The notes: a model not told the origin generated them from the sequence alone. A DNA stretch of 39,534 nt from Streptococcus mitis (GCF_009496155.1 NZ_WIJP01000017.1:1-39534), one strand, 5' to 3'. Positions 17,787 to 27,857 are shown, counted from the first letter of the stretch. Translations and numbers: made by a program.

Positions 17787-17815
17787 ATTATAGCAGAGGT
17801 CAGTTTCAAGAACAA
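17787..17815 (-). promoter_or_regulatory. Promoter of the frameshifted membrane gene
   Basis: TTGTTC (17815-17810), 17-bp spacer, TATAAT (17792-17787) on the minus strand, about 75 bp before the ATG at 17712. Confidence 0.5.
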
Positions 17816-17907
17816 GTTCTTTTGCCTATCTGGTCTCTATCTCGGTCTAAGTGGTTGAATAATAGCGATAAATAAGGAAGCAGGTGAAAAACTTCCTCCC
17901 AAATAAA

Positions 17908-17942
17908 AAGGAATTAAGCAACCAAACGCTACTTAATTCCTT
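17908..17942 (-). terminator. Terminator-like hairpin downstream of prtA
   Basis: Perfect 11-bp stem (AAGGAATTAAG and its complement) with a 13-nt loop. On the minus strand it is followed by TTTTTATTT. It lies about 260 bp beyond the prtA stop, so the prtA mRNA would carry a long 3' end. Confidence 0.75.
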
Positions 17943-18200
17943 GAAATTATCTCATCACCTCTATTAGCCTTTAAATTTTGATAAACTCTATTTTCTAATC
18001 AATGTTATCAATATTTATCAATACTAACCCTTTCAATCAATTCATTAGTTTTCTAATCTAAGTCTATTAATAAATCCAAAAAGAGTATCAATAGTAAAGT
18101 AAACTAAATAATTGAGTTATAGATGACTATTTTTACAAAATTGTTTCATCACCACACTATCTCATCTCAGTACACAAACCATTTTTCTATAGCTTTTGTC
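17943..18200. other. AT-rich gap downstream of prtA
   Basis: Several TATCAAT-like runs but no credible gene, hairpin or promoter. Probably the untranslated 3' end of prtA. Confidence 0.4.
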
Positions 18201-21200
18201 CTAATCTTGATCTTTTTTCTTCAATCCAAGGAGTGATCCTACTATAAACAATATTCCAGCAATGAATGGTGTAAAACCTTCTCTAACTGTTCCGGTTTTT
18301 GGCAATCTATCAGAATTATTAGTATCCGACTTACTATCGATTTCATTTAGATAATCTTCTTTCGTATTTTCAAAGTTTTTATCATTTTTATCAGGAACTG
18401 GAGCTGTAACATCCTTGGTTGAATCAGAGTTGTGTGAATGATTTTCTCTTTGTAAATCCTCCTTTTTGTAATTTTCATCTAATTGACTATGACTTACCTG
18501 TTTGTTATCTTTCTTTTTCGATACATCAAAAGTAGGTTTATTTTCCTCTTCCTTTTTCTCCTCTATTTTCTTGAATACAGGTTTTATAAGGGTATCTTTT
18601 GATAGATTAAGAACATAGCCAGTGTCTTTTTTTCCTTCGAAACCAGAAATTTCCCAGCCATCAAATTGATAGCCTTTTTCTAATTCACCCTTATAGACAG
18701 GTAAAATGAAATCTTCTTCCGACACTATCGTTGAACTCATTTCTTTTCCATTTTGAATGGTCACAGTTACCATATGAGGTTTTAGTTCGCTTACCTCTCC
18801 CGTATCTTTGTTTAAAATGAATTCTTTTACAGTTGTATTTCTTGCAAAATCTTTTACAAGAATCTTAATGTTTAGTGTCTTATCTGCTATTTGTTTAATA
18901 TCATCAAATGATTTGTATTCTTTTCCATTTACATAAATATGTTGTTCTTGAATCTCACCATTGAATCCATTATTTCTCTTATCATTGATGTTAAAGACTA
19001 CAGATTTTCCGTCAGCATATTCAATACTAGTATTTCCCTTAGGATCAATGTTTACTTCTGGTTTAACATTATCATATAAAAATTGATAGTGTACTCCAAC
19101 CGCTTTCGCATTCAAATCACTATAGCCAGTTTGAAGATAAACATTTCCATCCATATCTGTTACCTTATCTGGGAATCCGTTTGCTTTATAGTCTTTCATT
19201 CCCCAGTCCATGATGTCACCGTCTTTAACATTAAGCTTAATGTTAAAATCTCTAGTGTTATCAATGTGTAAATCTCCGTAGATTAAATAATTATCTACAA
19301 CCGATTCATTAACTCTCAACTCCCAGTTAAAACCACCCTTATCAGAAATCTTACCTTTTAAATAGAATTCTGGATTTCGTACATAAATTTTATTAAATTT
19401 AGATGGATTAAAGTAGTTCTTGTCCATTGAAAGGTTTACTGGTTTTGCATCAATAAATAACGTAGAGCCATCTTCTTTTATAGCTTCTACATTGGACTTA
19501 TCCTCCCCAGTGTACTCTTTACCATCCTTACCAAATAATACCAGTTTAGAAGAATCTGTCACAAGATTTCCATCTTTATCGATTGCTTCCCCTTTATCAT
19601 TCATTTTAAAGGTAAACACTTGATACCTTACAATATTAAAGCCGTCCAAAGCCGACATTAATACTGATTGAGTACTTCTTCCATCTTCAACATTTCTACT
19701 ATCAGCATAAATTATTTTTTCTGAAAGGACTCTTAGATTAGGATTGGCATTTTGTATTTTTGCTATATCTTCCTTGCTATAGACTCCATTTCCTTCTAAC
19801 ATATCCGTTTTTCCAGGATTATAGGTAGTCACTTTTAGTGCATAGCCTTTTCTTAGAATGATGTTATCCTTTAACAGATATTGTTGTTTTTCTGAATCAG
19901 AATAGATTTTACCAGATTCCATGTCCGTTAAATTGTTTGGTTTGTTTTTTGAAAGATCTCCTTCTCCTAATTCTATTATATTCCCATAACTTGATGCATA
20001 GGGATATTCTGTCTTAGTTTCCTTATTTTTTTCAGGCATTCTAATCTTCGTTTCAGCTTTTATCTGATCGCCATCTCTAACAAAGAATCTCATATCTCCT
20101 GCAAAAGCTAATCCATCCACAATATCATTAATATTAGCGTATAAATCAAATGTCATCGTTTTTGAGTGGGAATCATACTTGGTCGTTTTGATTTCTATCG
20201 ATTTATAGTTATTACCATAATATACCTTGGCATTTTTAGAAACATTACTGATCTTTCCAAGAATTTCAAAGTGTCCATCTTTAGACGGGCTTAAAACACC
20301 ATAAATTTTTGATTTGATTTCGTCAAGTTTTTCAGTTTCATATTCTAAGGCACTACCATCGTCATAAGCAATGATATTTCCCTTATCATCGTATTTATAA
20401 TCGTATTCTTCTGTCCTCTTACCAGTTTCACTTGTAAAGTCATCAACTTCTCTAAATTTCTTTTTAATGAGTTTCTTTAAGTCTTTACTTTCAAAATCTC
20501 TCATTGTTGAAATGACTTTATTGATAGTAAAGCTAGATTTTTCTTCGGTAGCCTCTTCATTTTCTTGATGATGTTCTACTTCAGTTGTATCTTTTTTAAG
20601 ACTATCCTCTTTTCTATTTTCTAAATTTTTAAATTTAGATTCGGAAATCTCGCCAAGCTTTTGGTAGTTAGATGAATCTTGATCAGGATCTACTAGATAA
20701 TAGGAAATCATCCCCTTTTCATCAGCATGATCAGCAAATTTAATTCTATGAATCTTTGTGAAATTGCTAGAGCCATCTAATGCAATGACTTCAATGATTT
20801 TTCCTCTTAAATCTCCTGCACCATTAATTTCATAAATAGTATTTCCATCTTTGTCAAGTTTTCTGTTTCTTCCTTGACCCTCACCTGCATAAGTTACTTC
20901 AAGATTTTTCTCAACCTCTCCATCTTCATTAACCAGAGCGGCGCCAGCATACCAAACTTCGTTAGCAATCTCGTCAAATTTTTCAGGATGTTCTTTTTGA
21001 TCTCTCGCAAATAACGTTTCATTCTTGTATTGCTCTTTTACCTTGTGATAAGTATCCTTTGTGATCAGCTTAATTTTTTCAGGATTTGAAAAATCAACCG
21101 AAACAATCTTAGGGGCTGTGTTATCAATTTTTACAGGAATATAGGAAACCTGCCATGGGTAATCTTTAGTTAATCTATATTTAAATTTATAGAAATATTG

Positions 21201-24200
21201 ACCTTCTGCAATTGGTTCAAATTGACCTCTTATCTTAGTAGCAGGATCTTGGTTATCCTTACTTTCTGGTGCATTTTCTTCTCTACCTCTAGGGTTATAG
21301 ATGAGTCCATCCCACTTCAAGTCACCCCAAACCTTTAGTTTAGAAGATTTGATTCCCTTTGCATCATTTCTCTTAGAGTTTAAAATTCCTTTAATAAAGT
21401 GTTCTCTCGAAATGACTTTTAAGTCGATTTGATTGTCTCCCTCTTTATTTGTATTTACTATTGAAATCAATCCTTCTTCTGCACTTCTTAATACAAGTGG
21501 AGAAGGTGTTAATCCTCTTTCAAGTTGAGCATCTTGAGGATTTCCATTTGAATCTAAAGGATAAATTTTAGCAATGTTAGAACCACTTGATGATGGTGCG
21601 TTGATCCCTTCGTTATTGAAAGCAAATAATTCTGGATTTTGATCAAGCGATGTTATATTTTTATCTTTTCTATTTTGTATAACTCCTGCTGGATTAAATT
21701 TATCTATACCATGTTCTCCACCAATTCCCTTATTTAAGGTTCCTGGAATTTTTGGTTTACCATCATCATCATAACCTTCCATTGTTTTTGATTTTGAACC
21801 TTCTTCCCAGGCCCATTTATCAAGGATTGGTTCCTTGTTCCAATCCCCAGCAAATCCCATTAGGGGCATTGATAAAGAAGGTTGGAAATTTGTTTTCTTA
21901 CCATTGGAGTTTAGAGCTTCCATTTCTTCCACTGACTCAAAATGAATAAATGATTCTACAAATTTATTTTTGTTTTTTGCTTCCCCAACGTTTATAACCG
22001 CATTTAAATCAAAGCTAGAATTTGGACCTATAGTGAAAGTGTCATGCTCAAATGTGATATTTGCTCCTTTGATTTTTTCTGGGTGGATTTCTGGAACAAC
22101 TTGCTTCCCATCTGGAGATTTTTCGTCTTTATATGTTTCATCCAGTTTTAGTCTGTCAGTTAGAGCATCTGTAGTTATAGCAGATGCTGAAACTTTAAAG
22201 GTCAAAGGTCTGTTTGATGTATTGTGAAGCTTAATTGTAAAATATTTTTCTTCTCCTTTTATTTCTTTAAGAGAAATAGAACCATAAGAGTTTACCAAGC
22301 CTTTAGAATCCGTGTTTTTGAAAGTCGCTACAACTTCATTTCTCAAAGCATTGGCAACATTAATTAGTCCTGCTCCCTGTTGTCTAGGTGATGCAAAGTA
22401 TTGGCTTTTTTCTTTCCAAGAAGTCGCATCCATCATAGGGCGTGCAGTATTTTGTAGGGCTATTTTTGTAAGACTTGTAAGGTCTATTTTGTCATCTCCC
22501 TTAAGATTTTTCAATACAGGTCTTTCAAGCATTTCCTTTAACTTCGGTCTGATCAAAACAGTAGAAGCTGCTACGATTGGAGTTGCCATACTAGTCCCTG
22601 ACATATAACCATAAGTTGATTTCCCATTAATGACATTGAGAGTGGATTTAATATTTTTACCAGGTGCTGAGACATCAGGCTTTAAAAGCAAATCTGTTCT
22701 CGGTCCCCAAGATGTGGACCCTGCTGGAACTATGATATCTTCTTTATACAATTCTTTGTCTGTGTCAGGTGCAAACTGAAAGTCAATTTCTTTTTCGTCA
22801 CCTACATTCGGTTTATTAGAATTATAGCTTGCCATATCAATTGGATAGTATTGTTCTAATTTATCCTTAAACTCTTCCTTATTATTTCTTTTGACTTCAG
22901 TTTTTTTATCAGGGTTAATCATGTTCCATAACTTTACACCATCATCTCCTGAAATTGAGAAAACTTGACTAGTAGTTCCTTCATCCTCCTCATATCCCAT
23001 AGCTGGAAGCTCTGTCCAATTATCTCTATTGTAGTAATTTACAGTATTTACAACCATAATGGCGCGTGCGCCCTTATCCGTTGCTCGTTTAAAAGCATTT
23101 TTTAAATCCTTTGTATAAATTCGATCCATTACTGCAATTTTGCCCTTAAGATTTAATCCTATCAAATCTTGGTCTTGACCTTTGCCTATATATACAAATT
23201 TCAATTTACTAGGAGCTTTTGAACCATCTTCGTTTGTTATGATTTTATTCTTATCGAAAAAGGCACCTATATTTCTGTATTTAAAACTTTCTCCTCCAAT
23301 CTTAACTTTATCAAACTCAACTATTTGATTTTTAGCAGATGCGACTGCTATCGCATCTTCATGTGCTGCAGTTCGTGTTACATTTCCAGTGTCGGTCATT
23401 TTCAGATTATTATTTGCCACTAAATCCCATGAAGAACTTGAAGCAGAAGTTGCATAGTTACCTGTAGCTACGACCATTGGAATGCCTGCTTTTCTTAACG
23501 CTCTAATAGCTTGCCAATATTTCTCACCTACAAGACCTGTTCCTGTAAAGCCAGATGATACAGAAACAACATCGACATTATGTTTGATGGAATCTTCAAT
23601 AGCATGAAACATTGTTTCATCCCCTGCGAAGCCAGATCCTGCGTCAGAGTACATTTTATAAGAGAAGATCTGTGCATTAGGCGCAATTCCATCTATTCCG
23701 TTAAAGTTTTTAATGTCTTTTTCATTATCATTTCCCGCAAGAATCCCAGCAATATGCATCCCATGTGGATCAAAATAATCGCTTCCATCATCAGCTTTTT
23801 CTACAGTAATTTTACCACCATTATAATAATTGAAAGCATGAGGAATTTTATCACTCAACCAGAAATTTTTATCAGTACCTTTTAAGTCTTCTTTTTTAAA
23901 TCTCATTGAGCCTTTAGCATCATCATCAATCCTCATGGCCTTATGCCTATAATCTGTCCCGGTATCGATATTTGAAATGACCATACCTCTACCATCAAAA
24001 TTTTTACCAAATGGAGCATTGATAGACTTTAGGTAATCGATAGCCTCTTCAACTCCAATCTCCTTTCTAGCATGATTCATCATTGGCTGGACTTTTTGTG
24101 ATCGTTCAACCGATGAGATACCTTCTATTAGTTTAATTTTGTCCAGATTATCTGGAGTTGTTTCTATTGCAACACCATTAAAAACCGTATCATAAGTATA

Positions 24201-24671
24201 TAAAACTTTTGTATCCTTAAGATTGGATAATTCCTTGATTACTTTTTCTCCAGATTCTTTATCTTTAAATTCAGCAATATAGACAAGTTTATCCTCTTTT
24301 TGGGGACTTTCTGGGTCTTTACTTGCAGACAAGTCCGCTTTATCTCCTTGGGATTGATTAGAATTTTCTTCTTTGATTTTTGCTTTTTCATTGTTGGTTT
24401 TATTGTCTATCACAGATTCTTTACTAACAACTTCTTTTTCCTCAATAACTGTTGTTTTCTTCTCTTCAGTATCCTTTGAAGTTTCTATAGCATTATGAAT
24501 ATCTTCATGTTTTTCTTTGTTTTCTTTTTGTTTACCTACTACTGTTTCTTTATCAGATATTTTTAAAGAATCTTCAGAACTAGGTGTATCTGCTAGGATT
24601 ACCTCGTTAGGGACATATGCTGCTAAAATAACTGCAGCTGTGGTTAATGACAATACTGTACTTTTTTTCAT
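18201..24671 (-). CDS. prtA: Cell-wall-anchored subtilisin-like serine protease PrtA
   Basis: 2156 aa, close to the length of pneumococcal PrtA and nearly the same over long stretches, as remembered. Signal peptide 1-28; a Lys/Glu-rich, variable pro-region to about 125. The peptidase S8 domain (about 220-720) has Asp236 in NIDTGTD, His303 in DPHGMHIAG and Ser694 in SGTSMATP; a protease-associated insert lies at about 490-620. An Fn3-like domain as in C5a peptidases and long uncharacterised regions follow. Near residue 2000 is an InlB-type repeat (YQFDGWEISG). LPKTG at 2123-2127, a hydrophobic helix and KKKDQD form the sortase signal. AAGGA precedes the ATG by 6 nt. Pneumococcal PrtA is a surface virulence factor. 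The last ~90 residues before LPKTG seem to differ from the pneumococcal form. Confidence 0.96.
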   Translation of the reverse strand: MKKSTVLSLTTAAVILAAYVPNEVILADTPSSEDSLKISDKETVVGKQKENKEKHEDIHNAIETSKDTEEKKTTVIEEKEVVSKESVIDNKTNNEKAKIKEENSNQSQGDKADLSASKDPESPQKEDKLVYIAEFKDKESGEKVIKELSNLKDTKVLYTYDTVFNGVAIETTPDNLDKIKLIEGISSVERSQKVQPMMNHARKEIGVEEAIDYLKSINAPFGKNFDGRGMVISNIDTGTDYRHKAMRIDDDAKGSMRFKKEDLKGTDKNFWLSDKIPHAFNYYNGGKITVEKADDGSDYFDPHGMHIAGILAGNDNEKDIKNFNGIDGIAPNAQIFSYKMYSDAGSGFAGDETMFHAIEDSIKHNVDVVSVSSGFTGTGLVGEKYWQAIRALRKAGIPMVVATGNYATSASSSSWDLVANNNLKMTDTGNVTRTAAHEDAIAVASAKNQIVEFDKVKIGGESFKYRNIGAFFDKNKIITNEDGSKAPSKLKFVYIGKGQDQDLIGLNLKGKIAVMDRIYTKDLKNAFKRATDKGARAIMVVNTVNYYNRDNWTELPAMGYEEDEGTTSQVFSISGDDGVKLWNMINPDKKTEVKRNNKEEFKDKLEQYYPIDMASYNSNKPNVGDEKEIDFQFAPDTDKELYKEDIIVPAGSTSWGPRTDLLLKPDVSAPGKNIKSTLNVINGKSTYGYMSGTSMATPIVAASTVLIRPKLKEMLERPVLKNLKGDDKIDLTSLTKIALQNTARPMMDATSWKEKSQYFASPRQQGAGLINVANALRNEVVATFKNTDSKGLVNSYGSISLKEIKGEEKYFTIKLHNTSNRPLTFKVSASAITTDALTDRLKLDETYKDEKSPDGKQVVPEIHPEKIKGANITFEHDTFTIGPNSSFDLNAVINVGEAKNKNKFVESFIHFESVEEMEALNSNGKKTNFQPSLSMPLMGFAGDWNKEPILDKWAWEEGSKSKTMEGYDDDGKPKIPGTLNKGIGGEHGIDKFNPAGVIQNRKDKNITSLDQNPELFAFNNEGINAPSSSGSNIAKIYPLDSNGNPQDAQLERGLTPSPLVLRSAEEGLISIVNTNKEGDNQIDLKVISREHFIKGILNSKRNDAKGIKSSKLKVWGDLKWDGLIYNPRGREENAPESKDNQDPATKIRGQFEPIAEGQYFYKFKYRLTKDYPWQVSYIPVKIDNTAPKIVSVDFSNPEKIKLITKDTYHKVKEQYKNETLFARDQKEHPEKFDEIANEVWYAGAALVNEDGEVEKNLEVTYAGEGQGRNRKLDKDGNTIYEINGAGDLRGKIIEVIALDGSSNFTKIHRIKFADHADEKGMISYYLVDPDQDSSNYQKLGEISESKFKNLENRKEDSLKKDTTEVEHHQENEEATEEKSSFTINKVISTMRDFESKDLKKLIKKKFREVDDFTSETGKRTEEYDYKYDDKGNIIAYDDGSALEYETEKLDEIKSKIYGVLSPSKDGHFEILGKISNVSKNAKVYYGNNYKSIEIKTTKYDSHSKTMTFDLYANINDIVDGLAFAGDMRFFVRDGDQIKAETKIRMPEKNKETKTEYPYASSYGNIIELGEGDLSKNKPNNLTDMESGKIYSDSEKQQYLLKDNIILRKGYALKVTTYNPGKTDMLEGNGVYSKEDIAKIQNANPNLRVLSEKIIYADSRNVEDGRSTQSVLMSALDGFNIVRYQVFTFKMNDKGEAIDKDGNLVTDSSKLVLFGKDGKEYTGEDKSNVEAIKEDGSTLFIDAKPVNLSMDKNYFNPSKFNKIYVRNPEFYLKGKISDKGGFNWELRVNESVVDNYLIYGDLHIDNTRDFNIKLNVKDGDIMDWGMKDYKANGFPDKVTDMDGNVYLQTGYSDLNAKAVGVHYQFLYDNVKPEVNIDPKGNTSIEYADGKSVVFNINDKRNNGFNGEIQEQHIYVNGKEYKSFDDIKQIADKTLNIKILVKDFARNTTVKEFILNKDTGEVSELKPHMVTVTIQNGKEMSSTIVSEEDFILPVYKGELEKGYQFDGWEISGFEGKKDTGYVLNLSKDTLIKPVFKKIEEKKEEENKPTFDVSKKKDNKQVSHSQLDENYKKEDLQRENHSHNSDSTKDVTAPVPDKNDKNFENTKEDYLNEIDSKSDTNNSDRLPKTGTVREGFTPFIAGILFIVGSLLGLKKKDQD

Positions 24672-24812
24672 TTTAATTCCTTACATATTTATTTAACTTC
24701 CGATAGATAGAAAACTTTAACTTTGCTAGCCTTTGTTATAAAAAGTTTTACTAAGTATTATCTAGGAAATAGAGTAGTACATTTATATATAATTGTTAGC
24801 TCTCTGAAAAAT

Positions 24813-24841
24813 AGTATATCAATTAAAAATTTTTAAGTCAA
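24813..24841 (-). promoter_or_regulatory. Promoter of prtA
   Basis: TTGACT (24841-24836), 17-bp spacer, TATACT (24818-24813) with extended -10 (TGA). Leader of about 135 nt. The leader contains an AAAACTTT / AAAGTTTT inverted repeat (about 24710-24751) of unknown meaning. Confidence 0.75.
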
Positions 24842-25025
24842 GAAAAATTAAGGTCTGTTAATTTTATTTTTAACACATGTTAAAAAATGATACAAAGTTT
24901 CGTACTTAACTGGGATACATTATAAGTACATTCACACCATCAAAAATAGTAGCAATCAACTTAGAGCACTACCAGAATAACAAAAACAGACATAATTGAT
25001 GCAATAACAATACTATTAAACAAAA
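24842..25025. other. Gap upstream of the prtA promoter
   Basis: AT-rich; no reading frame with a ribosome binding site and no clear repeat. Confidence 0.4.
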
Positions 25026-25061
25026 TAAATAACCGATAAGAACTAGGTTTAACGGTTATTT
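25026..25061 (-). terminator. Terminator-like hairpin after the pseudo-tRNA
   Basis: Perfect 9-bp stem (AAATAACCG / CGGTTATTT) followed on the minus strand by TTATTTTG. Together with the promoter at 25170-25197 it would bound a transcript of about 140 nt. Confidence 0.6.
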
Positions 25062-25082
25062 TCTACATATCAAAATTTTTTT

Positions 25083-25157
25083 CAAAATCTCAGTCATTTG
25101 TTCACCTGTGACCTAGGATTTACGAGTACCTTGGTCTACCAACTGAGCTAAATCGGC
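25083..25157 (-). pseudogene. Decayed tRNA-Thr(CGU)-like gene
   Basis: From 25157 leftwards the minus strand reads GCCGATTTAGCTCAGTTGG, the acceptor 5' strand and D-arm typical of Firmicutes tRNA-Thr, then an anticodon loop CTCGTAA (anticodon CGU) and AGGTCACAGG at the T-arm. It cannot fold properly: the D-stem partner is GACC instead of GAGC, the anticodon stem has two mismatches, the T-loop carries extra bases, and the 3' acceptor strand (AATCGGC expected) has decayed. No CCA end. It keeps a near-perfect stable-RNA promoter. Either a dying tRNA gene or a small RNA derived from one. Confidence 0.7.
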
Positions 25158-25169
25158 ATTTACCCTTAT

Positions 25170-25197
25170 AGTATAGCACTATAAAGAGGGATGTCAA
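25170..25197 (-). promoter_or_regulatory. Strong stable-RNA-type promoter of the pseudo-tRNA
   Basis: TTGACA (25197-25192), 16-bp spacer, TATACT (25175-25170) with extended -10 (TGC). Predicted transcription start at about 25163, 6 nt before the tRNA 5' end, as in working tRNA genes. Confidence 0.75.
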
Positions 25198-25216
25198 GGA
25201 ATTTTCATCTCTATTA

Positions 25217-25244
25217 GAAAAAGCCTGTCCTAAGACAAGGCTTT
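25217..25244 (-). terminator. Terminator of the ABC exporter operon
   Basis: Hairpin AAAGCCTGTC / GACAAGGCTTT (one bulge) followed on the minus strand by a short U run; 14 bp past the last permease stop. Confidence 0.75.
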
Positions 25245-25257
25245 GATATTCTATTAT

Positions 25258-26043
25258 TTACGAACCCGCACTTTCGTAGGAATCCAAGCCCCTGTCCCAG
25301 AGTTTAAGGGAAATACCGAAAAAGACAAGGGAAATCAACATCAAACCTCCGATGTTAAAAAGAACATCCTTGTCCTGCAAGAAATAGCTGGCAGGATAGT
25401 AGGCCGTAAAGGCGAAAGGCACGATAAAGCTAATCAACCAACGAAGAAATGAATTATAAATTGAAATCGGATACTTAGCAAAATCATTAAACATATAGAA
25501 AATGTAAATCATGGCGCCTGACTGTTTAGTCCAAAAAGCAATACTGGCTGTCGCAATTTTCAAGGAAGTATAAATCAAGGTCGCAAAAGGAATGCAGACT
25601 AGAAAAATCAGGAATTTTGGAAGAGTCCAAGCAATGCTGGTCACTGTTGTTCCCAATAGGATGCCACCGACCAAAAGTTCGCCCAAAGCATCAATCTGAA
25701 ATGTCTCAACCAGGATGTGAAAAAGAGGATTGATAGGACGAGTCAGGTATTTGTCAAACTCCCCTTTTCGGACTAAACGTTGACCCAATGCCCAGAGATT
25801 GTCAAAAAAGAGGTGGTCCAAGCCCTTGGGAATCAAAGAAAAACCATAGATAAAGGTAATTTCTTGAAAAGTCCAGCCTTCTAGGGATGGAATATGTTGA
25901 AAGATAACATTAAGAAACAAGAGATTTAAACCTTGAGTCAGAAATACTCCTAGGACACCAACTACAAAATCGACCTTATATTCCATGATTTGCTTGATGT
26001 ATTGTCTAATAAAAATCAGATGCATGCGTTGATATTTTTTCAT
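25258..26043 (-). CDS. ABC-2 type exporter permease (second subunit)
   Basis: 261 aa, six hydrophobic segments. It begins MKKYQRMHLIFIRQYIKQIMEYK, the amphipathic start typical of the ABC2_membrane_6 (DUF990) family, and has a central GEFDKYLTRPINPLFHI segment that is well kept in that family. Probably forms a heterodimeric channel with the preceding permease; the substrate is unknown. Its GGAGG site overlaps the end of the preceding gene, with 1 bp between stop and start, so the two are likely coupled. Homologous triplets (ATPase plus two permeases) precede prtA in pneumococcus. Confidence 0.88.
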   Translation of the reverse strand: MKKYQRMHLIFIRQYIKQIMEYKVDFVVGVLGVFLTQGLNLLFLNVIFQHIPSLEGWTFQEITFIYGFSLIPKGLDHLFFDNLWALGQRLVRKGEFDKYLTRPINPLFHILVETFQIDALGELLVGGILLGTTVTSIAWTLPKFLIFLVCIPFATLIYTSLKIATASIAFWTKQSGAMIYIFYMFNDFAKYPISIYNSFLRWLISFIVPFAFTAYYPASYFLQDKDVLFNIGGLMLISLVFFGISLKLWDRGLDSYESAGS

Positions 26044-26044
26044 A

Positions 26045-26863
26045 CTAACCTCCCTGAATGGTGATAAATGACTGGACTCGTTTCCAAATCAACTGAGACA
26101 AGCCCACCATCACTAAGAGCCAGAAAAACTGCAAAAGGAGTGCCTGAAGAATCTGGCTGGCATCGTATTTCCCAACAATAATCATGACTGGCGTGTAGAT
26201 TAAGGATGAAAAAGGCAAGAAGGACAGAATATCTGAAACCACCTTTGGAAAGAAAGCCAAGGGAATCAGACTTCCAGACATAAAGGCCACTATGGAAGTC
26301 TTGAGTAGATTGGAACCCCATAGATTTTTAAACACAAAGGCTGAAAATCCAAAGCAAATATTAAAGAAAAAATTAATCAGATAGGCGAGCGTTAAGCTAA
26401 AGAGATATAGGACAGTTAAACCCAACACTTCTACAACGCCTTGTCCAAATAAGATTTTCATCAAGACAATGACACTTAAAAATGGAAGGCCAACAGAGAT
26501 AAAAATCAACCACTTGGATCCGAGTTCTGTGAAAAGATAGGAGGCCGCAAAATGCACTGGTCGCAACAAGCGCATGATAATAGAGCCATCCTTGACCTCC
26601 TCCCCAATCATAAAGGACGAGTCTGACCTAGTCAGAAGATTTGTCACAAAACTCATGATGATATAAAGGATAATATCTGCCATACTAAAGCCCTGAATCA
26701 AAGACTCTTGTGAGGAATCAAAGACGGCCTTCCAGAGATAAAAGGCTACAAAAGCCCCCATGACATCGCCGATCCGATAAAGAATAAAGTTGACTCGGTA
26801 AGTGATTAATTCCTGAACACCTGCATTGATAAAGGGTTTATAACGTCTCCACAATTTGACCAT
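26045..26863 (-). CDS. ABC-2 type exporter permease (first subunit)
   Basis: 272 aa, six hydrophobic segments; the same family as the next gene but diverged. The N-terminus MVKLWRRYKPFINAGVQE is amphipathic, and the central EEVKDGSIIMRLLRPVHF matches the position of the RPINPL segment of its partner. It follows the ATPase by 1 bp, with GGAG 7 nt before the ATG. Substrate unknown. Confidence 0.88.
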   Translation of the reverse strand: MVKLWRRYKPFINAGVQELITYRVNFILYRIGDVMGAFVAFYLWKAVFDSSQESLIQGFSMADIILYIIMSFVTNLLTRSDSSFMIGEEVKDGSIIMRLLRPVHFAASYLFTELGSKWLIFISVGLPFLSVIVLMKILFGQGVVEVLGLTVLYLFSLTLAYLINFFFNICFGFSAFVFKNLWGSNLLKTSIVAFMSGSLIPLAFFPKVVSDILSFLPFSSLIYTPVMIIVGKYDASQILQALLLQFFWLLVMVGLSQLIWKRVQSFITIQGG

Positions 26864-26864
26864 A

Positions 26865-27857
26865 TTAGAGCTCCTTTCGGTAGAAGCGGCGGATAATATC
26901 CTCGATATCTGTATCCACCATTTTCAAATCGCGGATTTCAAAATCAGACAGGGTTTGCTTGATAATGTCAGCTGACTGGTAGCGAGAACTATCGAATTCA
27001 ATGTTGAGGCTATTTCCTTGTCTATCAATAATCATATCAGGCAGACCTTCATAGTGAGAGACGAGATGACTTTGACCTGGTAGCAGTTCAAAAGAAAGAG
27101 TCTTCATCTTGCCAAAGGTCTCCTTTAGTTCGCTAACCGTTCCATCAAAAATCTCCTGCCCCTTGTCTATCATAAAAATCCGATCACAGAGTTGCTCAAT
27201 ATCACTCAGGTCGTGAGTGGTCAAAAGAATCGTGGTCTCTTCCTCTTGATTGATTTGGGTGATAGCTCGACGAATATTATCCTTGACCGAAACATCCAAA
27301 CCAATGGTCGGCTCATCTAAAAAGAGAACCTTGGGATTGTGAAGTAAGGAAGCCGCAATATCCGCCCGCATCCGTTGCCCCAGTGAAAGAGTCCGCACGG
27401 GATCCTTGATAAAGTCCTTCAAATCCAAGACTTCATTCAAAAAGTCCATGCGCTTATGAAAGAGCGAGTCTGGCACATCGTAAATCTCTTTTAAAACCGT
27501 GTAGGTCTCTTGCAGAGCCAAATCCCACCATAGTTGAGTTCTTTGTCCAAAAACAACTCCAATATCCTTAACATAATCTTGGCGATTATCCTGTGGAATC
27601 TTGCCATTAATCCGACAAAAACCAGATGTTGGTTTCAAAATCCCAGTCAACATTTTGATGGTTGTCGACTTCCCAGCACCATTGGCACCAATAAAACCTA
27701 AAATCTGTCCTTTTGGTACCTCAAAGGTCAAATCCTTGACCGCTTCAAAGGTCTGCTTTTCAGGATGAATAAAGGAACGCAAAGCCCCCTTCAACCCCGG
27801 TTCCTTGACTGTTTTCACAAAATTTTTCTGAAGATGTTCCACTTCTATCATTGCCAT
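26865..27857 (-). CDS. ABC transporter ATP-binding protein
   Basis: 330 aa, with GGGAG 6 nt before the ATG. Walker A GANGAGKST (residues 57-65), a Q-loop in VVFGQRTQLWW, signature LSLGQRMR (157-164), Walker B VLFLDEPTIGLD (177-188) and an H-loop in LLTTHD. An N-terminal insert (EPGLKGALRSFIHPEKQTF) and a ~100-residue C-terminal extension are typical of ATPases paired with ABC2_membrane_6 permeases. It powers the export complex formed by the next two genes. The promoter carries a LacI-type operator, so control by a sugar regulator or CcpA is possible. Confidence 0.93.
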   Translation of the reverse strand: MAMIEVEHLQKNFVKTVKEPGLKGALRSFIHPEKQTFEAVKDLTFEVPKGQILGFIGANGAGKSTTIKMLTGILKPTSGFCRINGKIPQDNRQDYVKDIGVVFGQRTQLWWDLALQETYTVLKEIYDVPDSLFHKRMDFLNEVLDLKDFIKDPVRTLSLGQRMRADIAASLLHNPKVLFLDEPTIGLDVSVKDNIRRAITQINQEEETTILLTTHDLSDIEQLCDRIFMIDKGQEIFDGTVSELKETFGKMKTLSFELLPGQSHLVSHYEGLPDMIIDRQGNSLNIEFDSSRYQSADIIKQTLSDFEIRDLKMVDTDIEDIIRRFYRKEL

